DNA of 64,000 nt from Gordonia mangrovi (GCF_024734075.1 NZ_CP102850.1:2914001-2978000), one strand, 5' to 3'; counted from the stretch's first letter, positions 29,001 to 38,572 are shown. The notes: generated by a model not told the origin, from the sequence alone. Program-made: numbers and translations.

Positions 29001-31485
29001 CAAGCTCGATCGCGATGCCCTGCCGATCATCAGTGCGCGCCCCCGCGACGACCGTGCACCGCAGACGCCGACCGAGAAGCGGATCGCGGCGGTGTACGGG
29101 GAACTGTTCGGTTCCGACGACATCTCGGCGGGATCGTCCTTCTTCGATCTCGGCGGCCACTCGCTGCTGGCCGCGCGACTGGTCACCACGCTGACCACCG
29201 AGTTCGGCATCGACGTGGATGTGCGACTGCCGCTGGACAATCCGACCGTTGCCGGCCTGGCAGCGGCGGTGAATGCGGCAGTGCGCGACGAGTTCGGCAT
29301 CGACCTCGATGAGCTGGGTGACCTGGACGACCTCGGCGACTTCGACGATGCGGACACCCTGGACGGCATTGCTGCTCCGGCCACGCCGTCGGCGCCGGCA
29401 CGTCCGCCGTTGCGTCACGTCGACGCGCCGGAGCCGCTCCCGCTGTCCTTCTCGCAGCTGGCGATGTGGTTCCAACATCGCTTCGAAGGCCCCGGGGCGG
29501 CGGGCAACATCCCGCTCGCGATGCGCCTCGACGGTCCGATCGACACCACCGCACTGCGTGTGGCGCTCACCGATGTGGTGGGCCACCATTCGGCATTGCG
29601 CACCACCTTCGTCGAGCGCGACGGCCTACCGACCGCGCGCATCACCGACGCGGCACATGTCGATGTGCCGATCGTCGACGTCGACGACCCCGGCGCGACC
29701 ACCGAGCACCTGGCACGCGCCCGCGACCACGTCTTCGATCTCGCCGAGGGGCCGCTGCTGAACGCCACCCTGTTGCGCGAGAACGACATCCGCCACACGC
29801 TGTCGCTGGTCGTGCATCACATGGTGATCGACCACTGGTCCACCGACGTGCTGATCGACGACCTGATCACGGCCTACCGGGCGCGCGCTGCCGGGGCTGT
29901 GCCCGCGCTGTCGCCTGGGCACGGGATCTCATCGGAGTTGACCTACACCGATTACGCACTCTGGCAACACCAGGTGTTCCCGGTGGGGATCGACCGTCCC
30001 AGCGCCCCGGTCACGGGATCGTCGGATACCGACGACCCCGACAGCATGGGAAGTGCGGACGCGGCAGCAGCATTCGGGCGACGGCAGATCGAGCGCTGGC
30101 GTTCGGTGCTCGACGGGCAGCCCGACGAGATCACCGTGGCCACCGACCACCCGCGGCCATCCGCGCTCGGCAAGGTCGGTGTGCTCGCCGATCTCACCGT
30201 GCCGGCGGAGACGCACCGGCGCTTGCGGCGCGTCGCCGACGATTGCGGTGCCACCGAATTCATGATGGTCACCGCCGCGCTCACGGCCTTGTGGAGCCGA
30301 CTCGGTGGCGGTGACGACATCGCGATAGGAACCCCCGTCGCGGGACGTGTCGACCCTGGTACCGAACGAGTCGTCGGTCTCTTCGCCAACATGGTCGCGC
30401 TGCGCACGCGCACCGACGGCAGCCCCACCGTCCGTGACCTCGTCCGCCGATGCCGCGACACCGTTCTGGACGCCTTCGCCCACCAGGACGTACCGATCGA
30501 GCGACTCGTGGAAGCCCTGAACCCGCGGCGCACGCGATCGCGCAACCCGCTGTTCCAGAGCATGATCCACTTCCGGGACCGCGACCAGAACACGGCCGGC
30601 CGCCCACTGGACGACGCCGGGTCGACCATCGCGCTGCTGCCGGTGGAGCAGGACACGTCCTTCCTGGATCTCAACGTGATCCTCGCGGTCAACGCCGACG
30701 GTGGGCTCGACGGGCGTGTCGTGGGCAGTGCAGATCTCTATGAGCAGAGCACGATCGACGGAATCGCGGCGGCTCTGGGCGCCATGCTCGCCGCTTTCGC
30801 CACCGACGCCGACACTGCTGTGGATGCCATCGTCGTACCGCCGCTGCCCGGAGTGGTCACCGCCGACATGCACGGGGAGGACCCCGCCGAACTCGCCGCG
30901 ATCATCACCCGCCACCGTCCGCACCGCGTCCACGCCGCGCCGCGGACGCTGGCGGCGTTGCAGCACACCGGCTCGACCGATCTGGGATCGGTGCGTGAGT
31001 GGGTGGCGACCGACGCCGGCGCGGGAACCTCGCTCGGAGAGTCGCTGGCCGCGCTGGCACCGGGATCGCGATTCACCGATCCGTTCGACTCCGCGCCGAC
31101 GCCAGTGGTGATGGCGATGGCGGCAGCGGCCGGCGGCGGGGCGCAGACCCCGACCGAGGAACGCCTGATCGCGATCCTGTCCGATCTTCTCGGCATCGAC
31201 GGACTCGGCCGCGACGACAACTTCTTCGCCGTCGGCGGAGACAGTGTCATCTCGATCCAGTGGTCGGCTCGCGCAGCGGCGGAGGGCCTTCCGCTGGCAC
31301 CGCAGCAGATCTTCGACCACTATTCGATCGCCGAACTCGCCGCCGCCGTCGACGAGGAACGATCCCGGCCGCTCGATGAGCACTCCGACGAACAGGGTCA
31401 GGCCGACGCCGCCCCGATGAGCGCATCGGGCCTCAGCGATGACATGCTGCAGTCGCTCGGGGCGGCGTGGAAGTCGCACCAGTGA
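26074..31485 (+). CDS. NRPS with C-A-T-C-(A remnant)-T layout (MbtE-like)
   Basis: A 1803-residue synthetase. Condensation domain 1 at about 40-450: H173-H174-ICW-D178. Adenylation at about 490-1000: YTSGSTGTPKG near 640, FDASMFEIFC, NNYGPTEA, YRTGDLARR. Carrier 1: GGHSL, Ser1030. Condensation 2 at about 1110-1560: H1248-H1249-MVI-D1253. Then only about 110-130 residues, where a full adenylation domain would need about 500, before carrier 2 (GGDSV, Ser1724). That short piece (HRVHAAPRTLAALQHTG) looks like a collapsed adenylation domain. By context it adds hydroxylysine. The downstream NRPS starts at a GTGA overlap. Confidence 0.9.
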   Translation: MSDDLTQRRKELLRQRLAAGGLSGAGADTLIAARPDGATSPLAAAQRRLWFVSHRDSADTSLNVGVAHRLVGPLDAQRLRAAFTSVVERHEILRTTYELGDDGEPLARHHTAATISWRTDDVGDLTGARRDRRLKVLAQREFGTPFDLTAEPPIRVLLVAAGVDDHVLLLTVHHICWDDESWPVLFAEVNQAYNAVGDSTGETGGPEPLPRQYVDLPGADSATVAADLEYWRAQLTPIPEPVGLPASLSSRAGKRQSALLTRPLTEALRAKVDNAARAAAVSPFTVHAAALDALIHRLTGATDFTIAVPVTHRPAHAAALIGYFGNTLLTRTRPAGDDTFAQLVASAGQRLVDGLAHQTAPIDAVVGALNPQRSAGGDGLERLVEISLSARGDAHGFALRDVTSEPLDGLSTPNGQLPLEFSIVTDDQPSLELEYDTDRFGDTLAADIADGYLLLLERMLDEPHRAIRDHDLLAPATRDRVLAASAGHQAPVAASTVVDLFAAAVAARPDHEAVVSDDITLSYRALDERSNRLAHWLISSGAGPDDLIGLRLGASVGFVVAALAVLKSGAAYLPIDPDYPADRADFLISDAGPRLVLDADSLAAVEAEAAAGTEFPSAAAPTDADRREPLRPTNLAYVIYTSGSTGTPKGVAVAHDAIADHLNGFGAGEVLDADDRLVQTSSVSFDASMFEIFCTLAMGATLVVPKPGAVHDIAYMADLLVRQRVTVMHMVPTLLSTLLMVPEVKQWTMLRTVPVGGEAFPGEVADAFTTAFDAALSNNYGPTEAVVAATHYPITTPQGNAVVPIGTPNTNVTAYLLDPGLQLLPDGMVGEIYLGGPQLARGYLGRPTLTATRFIADPFTPGGRLYRTGDLARRNTDGDLEFVGRADEQVKVRGFRIELGEVEAGLADHPDVAHALVVVDSDDAGARLLAYVIPAAHVGADLDLDAVLSHARIRLPDYMVPSAVAVIDEVPLTTHGKLDRDALPIISARPRDDRAPQTPTEKRIAAVYGELFGSDDISAGSSFFDLGGHSLLAARLVTTLTTEFGIDVDVRLPLDNPTVAGLAAAVNAAVRDEFGIDLDELGDLDDLGDFDDADTLDGIAAPATPSAPARPPLRHVDAPEPLPLSFSQLAMWFQHRFEGPGAAGNIPLAMRLDGPIDTTALRVALTDVVGHHSALRTTFVERDGLPTARITDAAHVDVPIVDVDDPGATTEHLARARDHVFDLAEGPLLNATLLRENDIRHTLSLVVHHMVIDHWSTDVLIDDLITAYRARAAGAVPALSPGHGISSELTYTDYALWQHQVFPVGIDRPSAPVTGSSDTDDPDSMGSADAAAAFGRRQIERWRSVLDGQPDEITVATDHPRPSALGKVGVLADLTVPAETHRRLRRVADDCGATEFMMVTAALTALWSRLGGGDDIAIGTPVAGRVDPGTERVVGLFANMVALRTRTDGSPTVRDLVRRCRDTVLDAFAHQDVPIERLVEALNPRRTRSRNPLFQSMIHFRDRDQNTAGRPLDDAGSTIALLPVEQDTSFLDLNVILAVNADGGLDGRVVGSADLYEQSTIDGIAAALGAMLAAFATDADTAVDAIVVPPLPGVVTADMHGEDPAELAAIITRHRPHRVHAAPRTLAALQHTGSTDLGSVREWVATDAGAGTSLGESLAALAPGSRFTDPFDSAPTPVVMAMAAAAGGGAQTPTEERLIAILSDLLGIDGLGRDDNFFAVGGDSVISIQWSARAAAEGLPLAPQQIFDHYSIAELAAAVDEERSRPLDEHSDEQGQADAAPMSASGLSDDMLQSLGAAWKSHQ

Positions 31486-34400
31486 CCGCAGCTCCCGAGA
31501 TCGAGGACGTCCTGGCACTCAGCCCGCTGCAGGAGGGGCTGTTCACCCTGTCGGAGATGGCCGGCGACGGGTTCGACGTCTATTCCATGCAGTTCGTCGT
31601 CGAGATCAGTGGACCGCTCGACGCCGCACAGCTGCACAACTCGGTCGACCGCGTCATCGAACGGCATCCCAACCTGCGTGTCTCACTGTGGGACAAGGAC
31701 CTTCCCAAGCCGGTACAGATCGTCCCCAGCCGGGTGGAGGTGCCGTGGGAAGAGGTCCGGGCATCCGCCGCACAATTCGACGAGTTGGCCACCGCCGAAC
31801 GTGCGCGCCGATTCGACCTGCGCCGCGGGCCGGCCATCCGAGTGAAACTGGTCGACCTCGAAGGCCGGTGGCGACTCCTGGTCACCGCCCACCACATCCT
31901 GATGGACGGGTGGTCGATCGCGCTCTTCTTCCAGGAGCTGCTGACCATCTACGCCGCCGGCGCATCCACCGTGACGTTGCCGCCAGTGCGGCCGTATCGC
32001 AACTACATCGCATGGCTGGCCGCCCAGGACACCGATGTCGCACGGGCGCAGTGGGTGGACCATCTGGCCGGTGTCGAACCGTTGATGCTCGGCGAGCCGG
32101 GAGCGTCGGTCACCGAACCCGTCCGCACCCGCCACCGGCTGCCGGTCGCCGGCACCGAACGTCTGGTCGCCTGGGCCCGGTCGGCGGGCCTGACTGTCAA
32201 CACCGCTGTCCAGTACGCGTGGGCAACCGTGCTCGGACGACTCACCGACCGCGACGACGTGGTCTTCGGCACCACCATCTCCGGCCGGCCGCAAGGGCTC
32301 GCCGGCGCCGACGAGATGATCGGACTGTTCATCAACACCGTCCCGTCGCGCGTCAGCCTGGCGACGTCCGACGGGCAGAACACGGTCGTCGAGCATTGCC
32401 GTGCGCTGCAACGCGCGTCGAGCACCATGCGCGACCACGGCTACCTGGGACTGTCCGACATTCAGCGGGCCTCGGGGCATGTGGCGCTCTTCGACACGCT
32501 CTTCGTATTCGAGAATGCCCCGATCGGCGCGGCCACCGAACCGGTCACCGCCCCGGACGGCACCCGCTTTCTGCCGCTCGCCATGGAGAGCCTGGCGCAC
32601 TACCCGCTCACCGTGGTCGCCTACCTGCTCGACGGCGAACTCGTCATCATCACCGAGACGATCGACGGAGCACTCGGCGATCTGCGGCCCACCGACGTGG
32701 CGCAACGGCTCCTGCGGGTGCTCGAACAGCTGCCCGCGGCGGGTGATGGTCCCGCAGATGCTCTCGACGTCCTGCTGTCGGCCGAGCGCGCACTGATCGA
32801 ACGGACCTCCATGCGGCAGGCCGAAGCCGTAGACCTCGCACCGTCGGTGATCGCGGCGTTCCTCGATCAGGCCCGCCGGACACCGGAGGCGCCCGCGCTT
32901 GTCGATGCGACGCAGACCTTCGGCTACGCTGAGCTCGCCGCGCGTTCCGCCCGGCTCGCCGGTGAACTCCGCGACCTGGGCATTGGACCAGAGTCGGTGG
33001 TCGCGATCGCGCTGCCTCGATCGGCGGATTCGGTCATCACCATCCTGGCCACGATGCATGCCGGCGGAGCATACGTCCCGGTCGATGTCGCACTGCCCGA
33101 TCAGCGGATGGCCAACATGCTGGCGCAATCCGGCGCGCGGGTCGTCGTGACCGATCTGGCCAATCTTCCGCGGTTCCAGACCGATGGCAGGGTTGCCGCG
33201 GTAACCCTCGACGATGCGGCGACGGCGGAGCGGATCGCCGCCCGTCCCGCTGAGATCGCACCCCCCGCGCTATGTCGCGAAAGTAGCGCATACGTCATCT
33301 TCACCTCGGGTTCGACCGGAGAACCCAAGGGCGTCATCGGAACCCATGCCGCACTGGTGAGCTACTGCCGCGACCATCGCGACCACATGCTTGCCCCGGC
33401 ACAGCAGCGACTCGGCCGCCCGCTTCGCGTGGCCCATGCCTGGACGTTCAGTTTCGACGCGTCATGGCAGCCGCTGGCGGCGCTGCTCGACGGGCACGCC
33501 GTCCACCTGTTCGGGGAGGACGAGATGCGTGACGCCGACCGGCTGGTCGCCGGCCTCACACACCGCGCGATCGACATGATCGACACCACTCCATCCATGT
33601 TCGGTCAGCTCGCTGCGGCCGGGCTGGTCGGCGACGAGGGCGTCGGACACGCCCATCTGTCCGTGCTGGCACTCGGTGGCGAGGCGATCGGACCCGCGCT
33701 CTGGCAACAGCTGAGTGCGCTGCCGGCCACCACCGCACACAACTGTTACGGCCCGACGGAGACCACGGTCGAGGCGGTGGTCGCCCGCATACCGGATTCC
33801 CCGGAACCCACGATCGGTTCACCCACCGACCGGATGGCCGCCTACATCCTCGACTCCCGTCTGCGTCAGGTGCCCACCGGGATCGCCGGGGAGCTGTATC
33901 TCTCTGGTGCGCAGGTCACCCGCGGTTACGTGGGCAGGTCGGCGATGACCGCCGGGCGCTTCGTCGCAGATCCGTTCGTCGCCGGAGAGCGGATGTATCG
34001 CACCGGAGATCTGGTGCGCCGCAACGACCGCGGCGACATCGTCTTCGTCGGTCGCCGAGACGACCAGGTGAAGATCCGCGGCTACCGCATCGAGACCGGC
34101 GAGATCGAGGCGGCGCTGCGGCGGCTGCCCGGGATTCGGGCGGCCGCTGTGGTGGTGGTCGACCGGACGGCCGGTCCGGCGCTCGTCGGATTCGCTGCCG
34201 GCGCCGAACTCGATGCGCGTCAGGTGCGTTTGGAGTTGGCGGAGGTGCTTCCCGCGCATATGGTGCCCACCCGGATCGTGACGCTTCCGATACTGCCGAT
34301 GAACAGCAACGGCAAGGTGGACAGCCGCGCCCTGGCCGAGTCGGCGGCGCAGGCCCTGCAGGCGCGTTCCGGCGCGGACACCGCCGATCTCACCGCCACC

Positions 34401-36044
34401 GGTCGTGTGGTGTCGTCGGTGATCGGCGCGGTGCTCGGGAGTGCTCCGGCGGCCGACGAGGACTTCTTCGATCTCGGCCTCGACAGCATCGTCGCGATGG
34501 CGGCGGTGCACGCACTGCGCGAGCACGAGCTGACCGTGACGCCGCGGATGGTGTTGGCGCACCCCACGGTCGCAGACCTCGCGGATGCGATCGACCGGTA
34601 CGTCGACGAACCCGACGCCACTCGCGCCGGTCCCGGCATCGTGCCCGCCCTGCCCATCGTGGAATGGCTCGACGAGTACGGAAACGATCGGCGATTCACC
34701 CAGACGGTGCTGTTCGCGTTGCCGGACGGTCTCTCCGAGGGCGACCTGCAGACGGCCCTGCAGACCCTCATCGACGGCCACGACATGTTGCGCGCCACGC
34801 GTACGCCGGCGGGGGTCGTCACCCGTGAAGCGGGAACCGTTGACGCCGCAACTGTTCTCAACTCGATGCCGAGCGCTGAGCTGCCCGCGAGCATCACCAC
34901 TGCCGCCCGATGCGCCAATGATGCCGTCGACCCCGACGAGGGGCGGATGCTGGCCGCGGTTCGACTGAACCGACCGGGCGCCCAGGACATCCTGCTGCTC
35001 GCGATCCATCACCTGGCCGTGGACGCGGTCAGTTGGCAGATCATCTTCGACGACCTCGCCGGCGCCGGTGCGGCTCTGGCCGCCGGTACACCGCCGACGA
35101 TCGGCGCCGAGCGCACCGACTATCGGCACTGGTGCACCGAGATTCGTGCCCGCGCCGATCGTCCGGAGGCGTCGGCGCAACTCGACCACTGGATCTCGCA
35201 GGTGTCCGAACCCGACGGCCCGATCGGCGCCCGAATGCCGGACCCGCGCAAGGACACCTGGTCGTCGTTGCGGTCCGCGGTCACCCTGACGCCCGTCGAC
35301 ATCACCCGGACCGTTCTCGGCTCGCTGGACAAACGCATGGGCATGCGCGAATTCCTGCTGGCCGCACTGGCCCTGACGATCGCCGGCTGGCGGCGGGAGC
35401 GCGGCGCCGATCCGACCCAGGGTGCCTATGTGGCGCTCGAAGGGCACGGGCGCGACGACGAACTTGCCGGCCCGTCAGTGGACACGACCCGAACCCTCGG
35501 GTGGTTCACCACCGTCTATCCGGTTCGGCTCGGCACCGGACACGATCTGGGGCCTGCGGAGGCGGCCGCCGATCGCTCCGCCGCTACCCTTCTGCTCGAC
35601 GACGTCGCGACTGACTTGTCGATGATTCCCGGCAGTGGAATCGATTTCGGCATCCTCAAGTATGTGCGCGGTGCCCACGAGCTGGTCGGTGCGCACGAGC
35701 CACAGATCGAATTCAACTATCTGGGCCGCTTCGATCTGCACGGTGCTGATCCGCGCAGTGGTGGGGATTCCAGCAGTGGTGACGTTCTGTGGCAGCCCTG
35801 GATGCCGATCACCGACCTCGAGCTCAACGATCGGCTCCCTACCGATCCGGAACCCGATCTGCCCCTGCGATACACCCTCGACGTGGTTGCCGTGGTGCGC
35901 GCCACCGAAGGCGGTCCGCAGCTCGTCGCCAACTGGCGCTACGGCGAGAGCTTGCTCACCGCTGCAGAGGCCGAGCGACTCACCGAGCTGTGGCAGCAGT
36001 CGGTGTCCGCGTTGGCGTCGGTGGTTGCCGACCAAGCTCGCTGA
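31482..36044 (+). CDS. NRPS with C-A-T-E layout (MbtF-like)
   Basis: A 1520-residue synthetase. Condensation at about 10-430: H137-H138-ILM-D142-G. Adenylation at about 460-930: FTSGSTGEPKG near 607, FDASWQPLAALL, NCYGPTE, YRTGDLVRR. Carrier: LGLDSI, Ser1002. Epimerization-type domain at about 1040-1500: H1176-H1177-LAV-D1181-AVSW, EGHGRDDE and EFNYLGRFD. MbtF of mycobactin likewise ends in such a domain and adds the terminal lysine that is released as a cyclic hydroxamate. GTG 31482 overlaps the preceding stop codon. Last gene of the iron-regulated operon, followed by a hairpin. Confidence 0.9.
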   Translation: MTAAPEIEDVLALSPLQEGLFTLSEMAGDGFDVYSMQFVVEISGPLDAAQLHNSVDRVIERHPNLRVSLWDKDLPKPVQIVPSRVEVPWEEVRASAAQFDELATAERARRFDLRRGPAIRVKLVDLEGRWRLLVTAHHILMDGWSIALFFQELLTIYAAGASTVTLPPVRPYRNYIAWLAAQDTDVARAQWVDHLAGVEPLMLGEPGASVTEPVRTRHRLPVAGTERLVAWARSAGLTVNTAVQYAWATVLGRLTDRDDVVFGTTISGRPQGLAGADEMIGLFINTVPSRVSLATSDGQNTVVEHCRALQRASSTMRDHGYLGLSDIQRASGHVALFDTLFVFENAPIGAATEPVTAPDGTRFLPLAMESLAHYPLTVVAYLLDGELVIITETIDGALGDLRPTDVAQRLLRVLEQLPAAGDGPADALDVLLSAERALIERTSMRQAEAVDLAPSVIAAFLDQARRTPEAPALVDATQTFGYAELAARSARLAGELRDLGIGPESVVAIALPRSADSVITILATMHAGGAYVPVDVALPDQRMANMLAQSGARVVVTDLANLPRFQTDGRVAAVTLDDAATAERIAARPAEIAPPALCRESSAYVIFTSGSTGEPKGVIGTHAALVSYCRDHRDHMLAPAQQRLGRPLRVAHAWTFSFDASWQPLAALLDGHAVHLFGEDEMRDADRLVAGLTHRAIDMIDTTPSMFGQLAAAGLVGDEGVGHAHLSVLALGGEAIGPALWQQLSALPATTAHNCYGPTETTVEAVVARIPDSPEPTIGSPTDRMAAYILDSRLRQVPTGIAGELYLSGAQVTRGYVGRSAMTAGRFVADPFVAGERMYRTGDLVRRNDRGDIVFVGRRDDQVKIRGYRIETGEIEAALRRLPGIRAAAVVVVDRTAGPALVGFAAGAELDARQVRLELAEVLPAHMVPTRIVTLPILPMNSNGKVDSRALAESAAQALQARSGADTADLTATGRVVSSVIGAVLGSAPAADEDFFDLGLDSIVAMAAVHALREHELTVTPRMVLAHPTVADLADAIDRYVDEPDATRAGPGIVPALPIVEWLDEYGNDRRFTQTVLFALPDGLSEGDLQTALQTLIDGHDMLRATRTPAGVVTREAGTVDAATVLNSMPSAELPASITTAARCANDAVDPDEGRMLAAVRLNRPGAQDILLLAIHHLAVDAVSWQIIFDDLAGAGAALAAGTPPTIGAERTDYRHWCTEIRARADRPEASAQLDHWISQVSEPDGPIGARMPDPRKDTWSSLRSAVTLTPVDITRTVLGSLDKRMGMREFLLAALALTIAGWRRERGADPTQGAYVALEGHGRDDELAGPSVDTTRTLGWFTTVYPVRLGTGHDLGPAEAAADRSAATLLLDDVATDLSMIPGSGIDFGILKYVRGAHELVGAHEPQIEFNYLGRFDLHGADPRSGGDSSSGDVLWQPWMPITDLELNDRLPTDPEPDLPLRYTLDVVAVVRATEGGPQLVANWRYGESLLTAAEAERLTELWQQSVSALASVVADQAR

Positions 36045-36050
36045 TCGAGC

Positions 36051-36115
36051 CTGCTGATCGAGTGACCGCGATGCCGTCGCGCCCGTCGCTGACGCTCTGG
36101 TCACTCGATCAGCAG
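36051..36115. terminator. 17-bp inverted repeat after the NRPS operon
   Basis: Bases 36051-36067 (CTGCTGATCGAGTGACC) and 36099-36115 are exact reverse complements separated by 31 bases. It lies 7 bp after the last NRPS stop codon and before the end of the convergent HNH gene. It probably acts as a two-way transcription terminator, although a T tract is lacking. Confidence 0.55.
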
Positions 36116-36199
36116 ACCTGTTCACACTGTTGAGTTGTCAAGGTACAGATGCGGTCCCGACGATATCGGGTGCGAGGTCGGGGTATTCGGAGCGAGCGG

Positions 36200-37468
36200 T
36201 CAGGCTGCTCCGGGTAGGTTGTCGAGATTCAACGATCGGCGGTTGTGGGCGGGGAGCGGCGTCCGGGTGGGGTCGACGGCGACGGGTGGGATGAGCCAGG
36301 GGTGTCGGTCGGTGCCGAGGAACACCTCCCAGCCGTTGTGGTGGATGTCGGTGTGGCACGCAGAGCAGAGTAGGCAGCTGTTGTCGAGGCTGGTGTCGCC
36401 GCCGTCGATCCAGTGGGTCAGGTGGTGGGCTTGGGTGCGGTTGGCGGGTGCGCCGCATTTGACGCAGCATTCGTCTCTGACGTGCAACGCTTTTCGGATG
36501 TGTGGTGGCACCAATCGTTTCTCACGGCTGATGTCGAGGGGGACGCGCTCGTCGTCGACGAGCAAAGTTGTGGCGGCGGCATCGCAGGACAGTCGGCGCA
36601 GGGTGGCTTGGGTGACCGAGCCCATGAGGTCGAGTTCGGCCAATGTCGGCGTGTCGGCGGGGATGGTCAGCAAGAGCTGGGTTTTGGGCGCGGCGCTGGC
36701 GATGTCGCTCGGCATGCGGGCTGCGATGTCCAGGATGGTCTCGAGGGCGTCGGCGTGGCGGCGGGCGATGGTGCGGGGATCGCGGGAGCCGTCGGGTTGG
36801 GGTCGGGGTGCGCCGAGGGAATTCAGTGCAGCGCAGAGTTTTTCGCCGACTTCGAGGTCGAGGCTGGCCTCGAGGTGGAGACGCCCGTCGGTGTCGCGGT
36901 GGTGGGCGAGTTCGTTGAGTTGGCGGTCTTCGGCGGCGGGTAGTCCGTTGGTGTCGGCGGCGAGCTGGTTGCCCAGGGTGCGGGCGCGTTTGTCGATGTC
37001 GGCGGGGGTGGCGCCGGAAAAGTATTGTCCGAGAAGATCGGTCACATGGGTTAGACGCAGCGCGTCGTCGATCGGTTCCGCTGATCTGCCGGCGATGTGG
37101 CTGACTCCACGCACGATGGCGTCGACGTGTTCGGCGGGAATCGCGCCGTCGGCGGCGTGCGCGTCGAGGGTGGGCAGCGCGTCGAGGGCGTCGGCGATAC
37201 GCAGGAGTCGTTGGGCGACCGATGGTGCAAAGCCCATCACGATGAGCAGTTCGCGGGTACTGCGGCCGTGGTCGCGGGCCACGCCGAGCCGGTCGAGTTG
37301 CGCGGCCAGGCGGGCGGCCTGGTGATCGACGAGGTTGCGCAGCGTCAGCAGCTGACTCATGGCGTCGAAGGTGGAACGCCCCGACAGATCGTCGCAGTGC
37401 AGCTCACGCAGTATCGATCCCACCGCCGACAGCTCAGCTGATGCAGACAGTTCAGCAGTGACGGCCAT
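36200..37468 (-). CDS. HNH endonuclease-domain protein of the 13E12/DUF222 family
   Basis: A 422-residue protein. Residues 1-280 form the DUF222 region (LRNLVDHQAARLAAQLDRLG, STRELLIVMG, RLLRIADALDALP). The C-terminal HNH zinc-finger nuclease has RDECCVKCGAPANRTQAHHLTHWIDGG and NSCLLCSACHTDIHH. Family members are repeated in mycobacterial and gordonial genomes, and several in M. tuberculosis are LexA-controlled. A perfect SOS box lies 161 bp upstream. ATG 37468 is preceded by ggggag; the longer frame to 37507 has no better start. Confidence 0.88.
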   Translation of the reverse strand: MAVTAELSASAELSAVGSILRELHCDDLSGRSTFDAMSQLLTLRNLVDHQAARLAAQLDRLGVARDHGRSTRELLIVMGFAPSVAQRLLRIADALDALPTLDAHAADGAIPAEHVDAIVRGVSHIAGRSAEPIDDALRLTHVTDLLGQYFSGATPADIDKRARTLGNQLAADTNGLPAAEDRQLNELAHHRDTDGRLHLEASLDLEVGEKLCAALNSLGAPRPQPDGSRDPRTIARRHADALETILDIAARMPSDIASAAPKTQLLLTIPADTPTLAELDLMGSVTQATLRRLSCDAAATTLLVDDERVPLDISREKRLVPPHIRKALHVRDECCVKCGAPANRTQAHHLTHWIDGGDTSLDNSCLLCSACHTDIHHNGWEVFLGTDRHPWLIPPVAVDPTRTPLPAHNRRSLNLDNLPGAA

Positions 37469-37628
37469 GACGACTCCCCAGTTGATACGACAACGGCACC
37501 GGTGCAACCGGCGATGCAGGCGTCCTTACTGGGTTCTTCTACCGCGCCCGAACAGCACATTCGCTAGTGTGCGTGCTTGTCCGGTGCGAAACTTCGTCAT
37601 CGTTTTGGCCTGCTGGAAACCAAGGTAT

Positions 37629-37644
37629 TCGAACTTCCGTTCGA
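37629..37644. promoter_or_regulatory. LexA (SOS) box
   Basis: TCGAACTTCCGTTCGA is a perfect TCGAAC-N4-GTTCGA palindrome, the actinobacterial LexA operator. It sits between the HNH gene (start 37468, minus strand) and the IS remnant, and most likely controls the HNH gene. Confidence 0.8.
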
Positions 37645-37736
37645 AGTCAACCATTCGGCTTGACTCACGTAATCTGCCCGCGAAACGCCCTCGGTGCCTC
37701 ACACAAGTTTGCCCGCGAAATGGTGATCGTCGGGGG

Positions 37737-38438
37737 ATGGGAAGTGGGTTGTCGATGCGGTCTCGGGCCGAGGTGACCAGCAGGTTCGCGCGGAAGTACG
37801 TGAAGGCGTCGTAGAAGGACCGGGGCCGGATCCTCGATCAGGTGGTGGAGGTGACCGGTTGGTCGCGTGACAACGCGCGGCGGCGGTTGACTGCGGCCGC
37901 GCGGCAGTCGCCGGGCATGGGGCACGCGGTGGCGGTGCGTGAGCGCACCCCGCGCTCGCCGAAGTACTCCTACGATGCGCTCAAGGTGTTGCAGAAGGTG
38001 TGGGCGGTCTCGGGTGGGCAGTGCGGCAAGTACCTCGTGGTATCGATGCGCGTGTAGCTCGATGCGCTGGAGCGGCACGGCGAACTTGTTGCCGGAGTGG
38101 ACCGTTACCGCGCGAGTGTGCGTGCGGAGCTGTTGTCGATGTCGGCGGCGACCATCGACCGCTACCTGCGAACCGCCAAGGCCAAAGACCAGATATCCGG
38201 CGTGTCCACGACCACACCGTCTGTGTTGCTGCGTAATTCGATCACCGTCCGCAAGGCTGGTGATGAGGTGGAGGTCGAACCCGGGTTCTTCGAGGGCGAC
38301 ACGGTCGCTCATTGCGGCCCGACCCTCAAAGGCGAGTTCGTGCGGACGTTGAACCTGACCGATGTGCACACCGGATGGGTGTTCACCCGCAGCATCCGCA
38401 ACAACGCTCACTCCCACATGGGCGAAGAACTGCGATGA
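37737..38438 (+). pseudogene. Broken integrase-type (DDE/rve) transposase
   Basis: One reading frame shows MRSRAEVTSRFARKYVKAS, then stop TAG 37812-37814, then KDRGRILDQVVEVTGWSRD, NARRRLTAAA, KYSYDALKVLQKVWAVSGG, then stop TAG 38055-38057, then LDALERHGELVAGVDRY, SAATIDRYL, EPGFFEGDTVAHCG and LNLTDVHTGWVFTRSIRNNAH, ending at TGA 38436-38438. It has an HTH region and the start of an integrase core (EGDTVAHCG) but loses the rest of the catalytic domain. Two nonsense codons plus C-terminal truncation make it non-functional. Start at ATG 37737 or 37755. Confidence 0.85.
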
Positions 38439-38572
38439 CGAGTCCAGGCCGGCGTACAGCACACGCCGGCGCGGTGGTCGCGCGCGTCCGACGCCAGGTG
38501 TACGTGCGCAAGGTCCGCGACCGGGCCGACGACGCGAGTGTTCCTACTGACGCCGCGAGCGTTTCTCACGCG

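Noticed and set aside
37842..38057. Short open frame as a separate gene
   Set aside because: It is the central part of one broken transposase, between two in-frame TAG codons, in the same frame as the flanking pieces.
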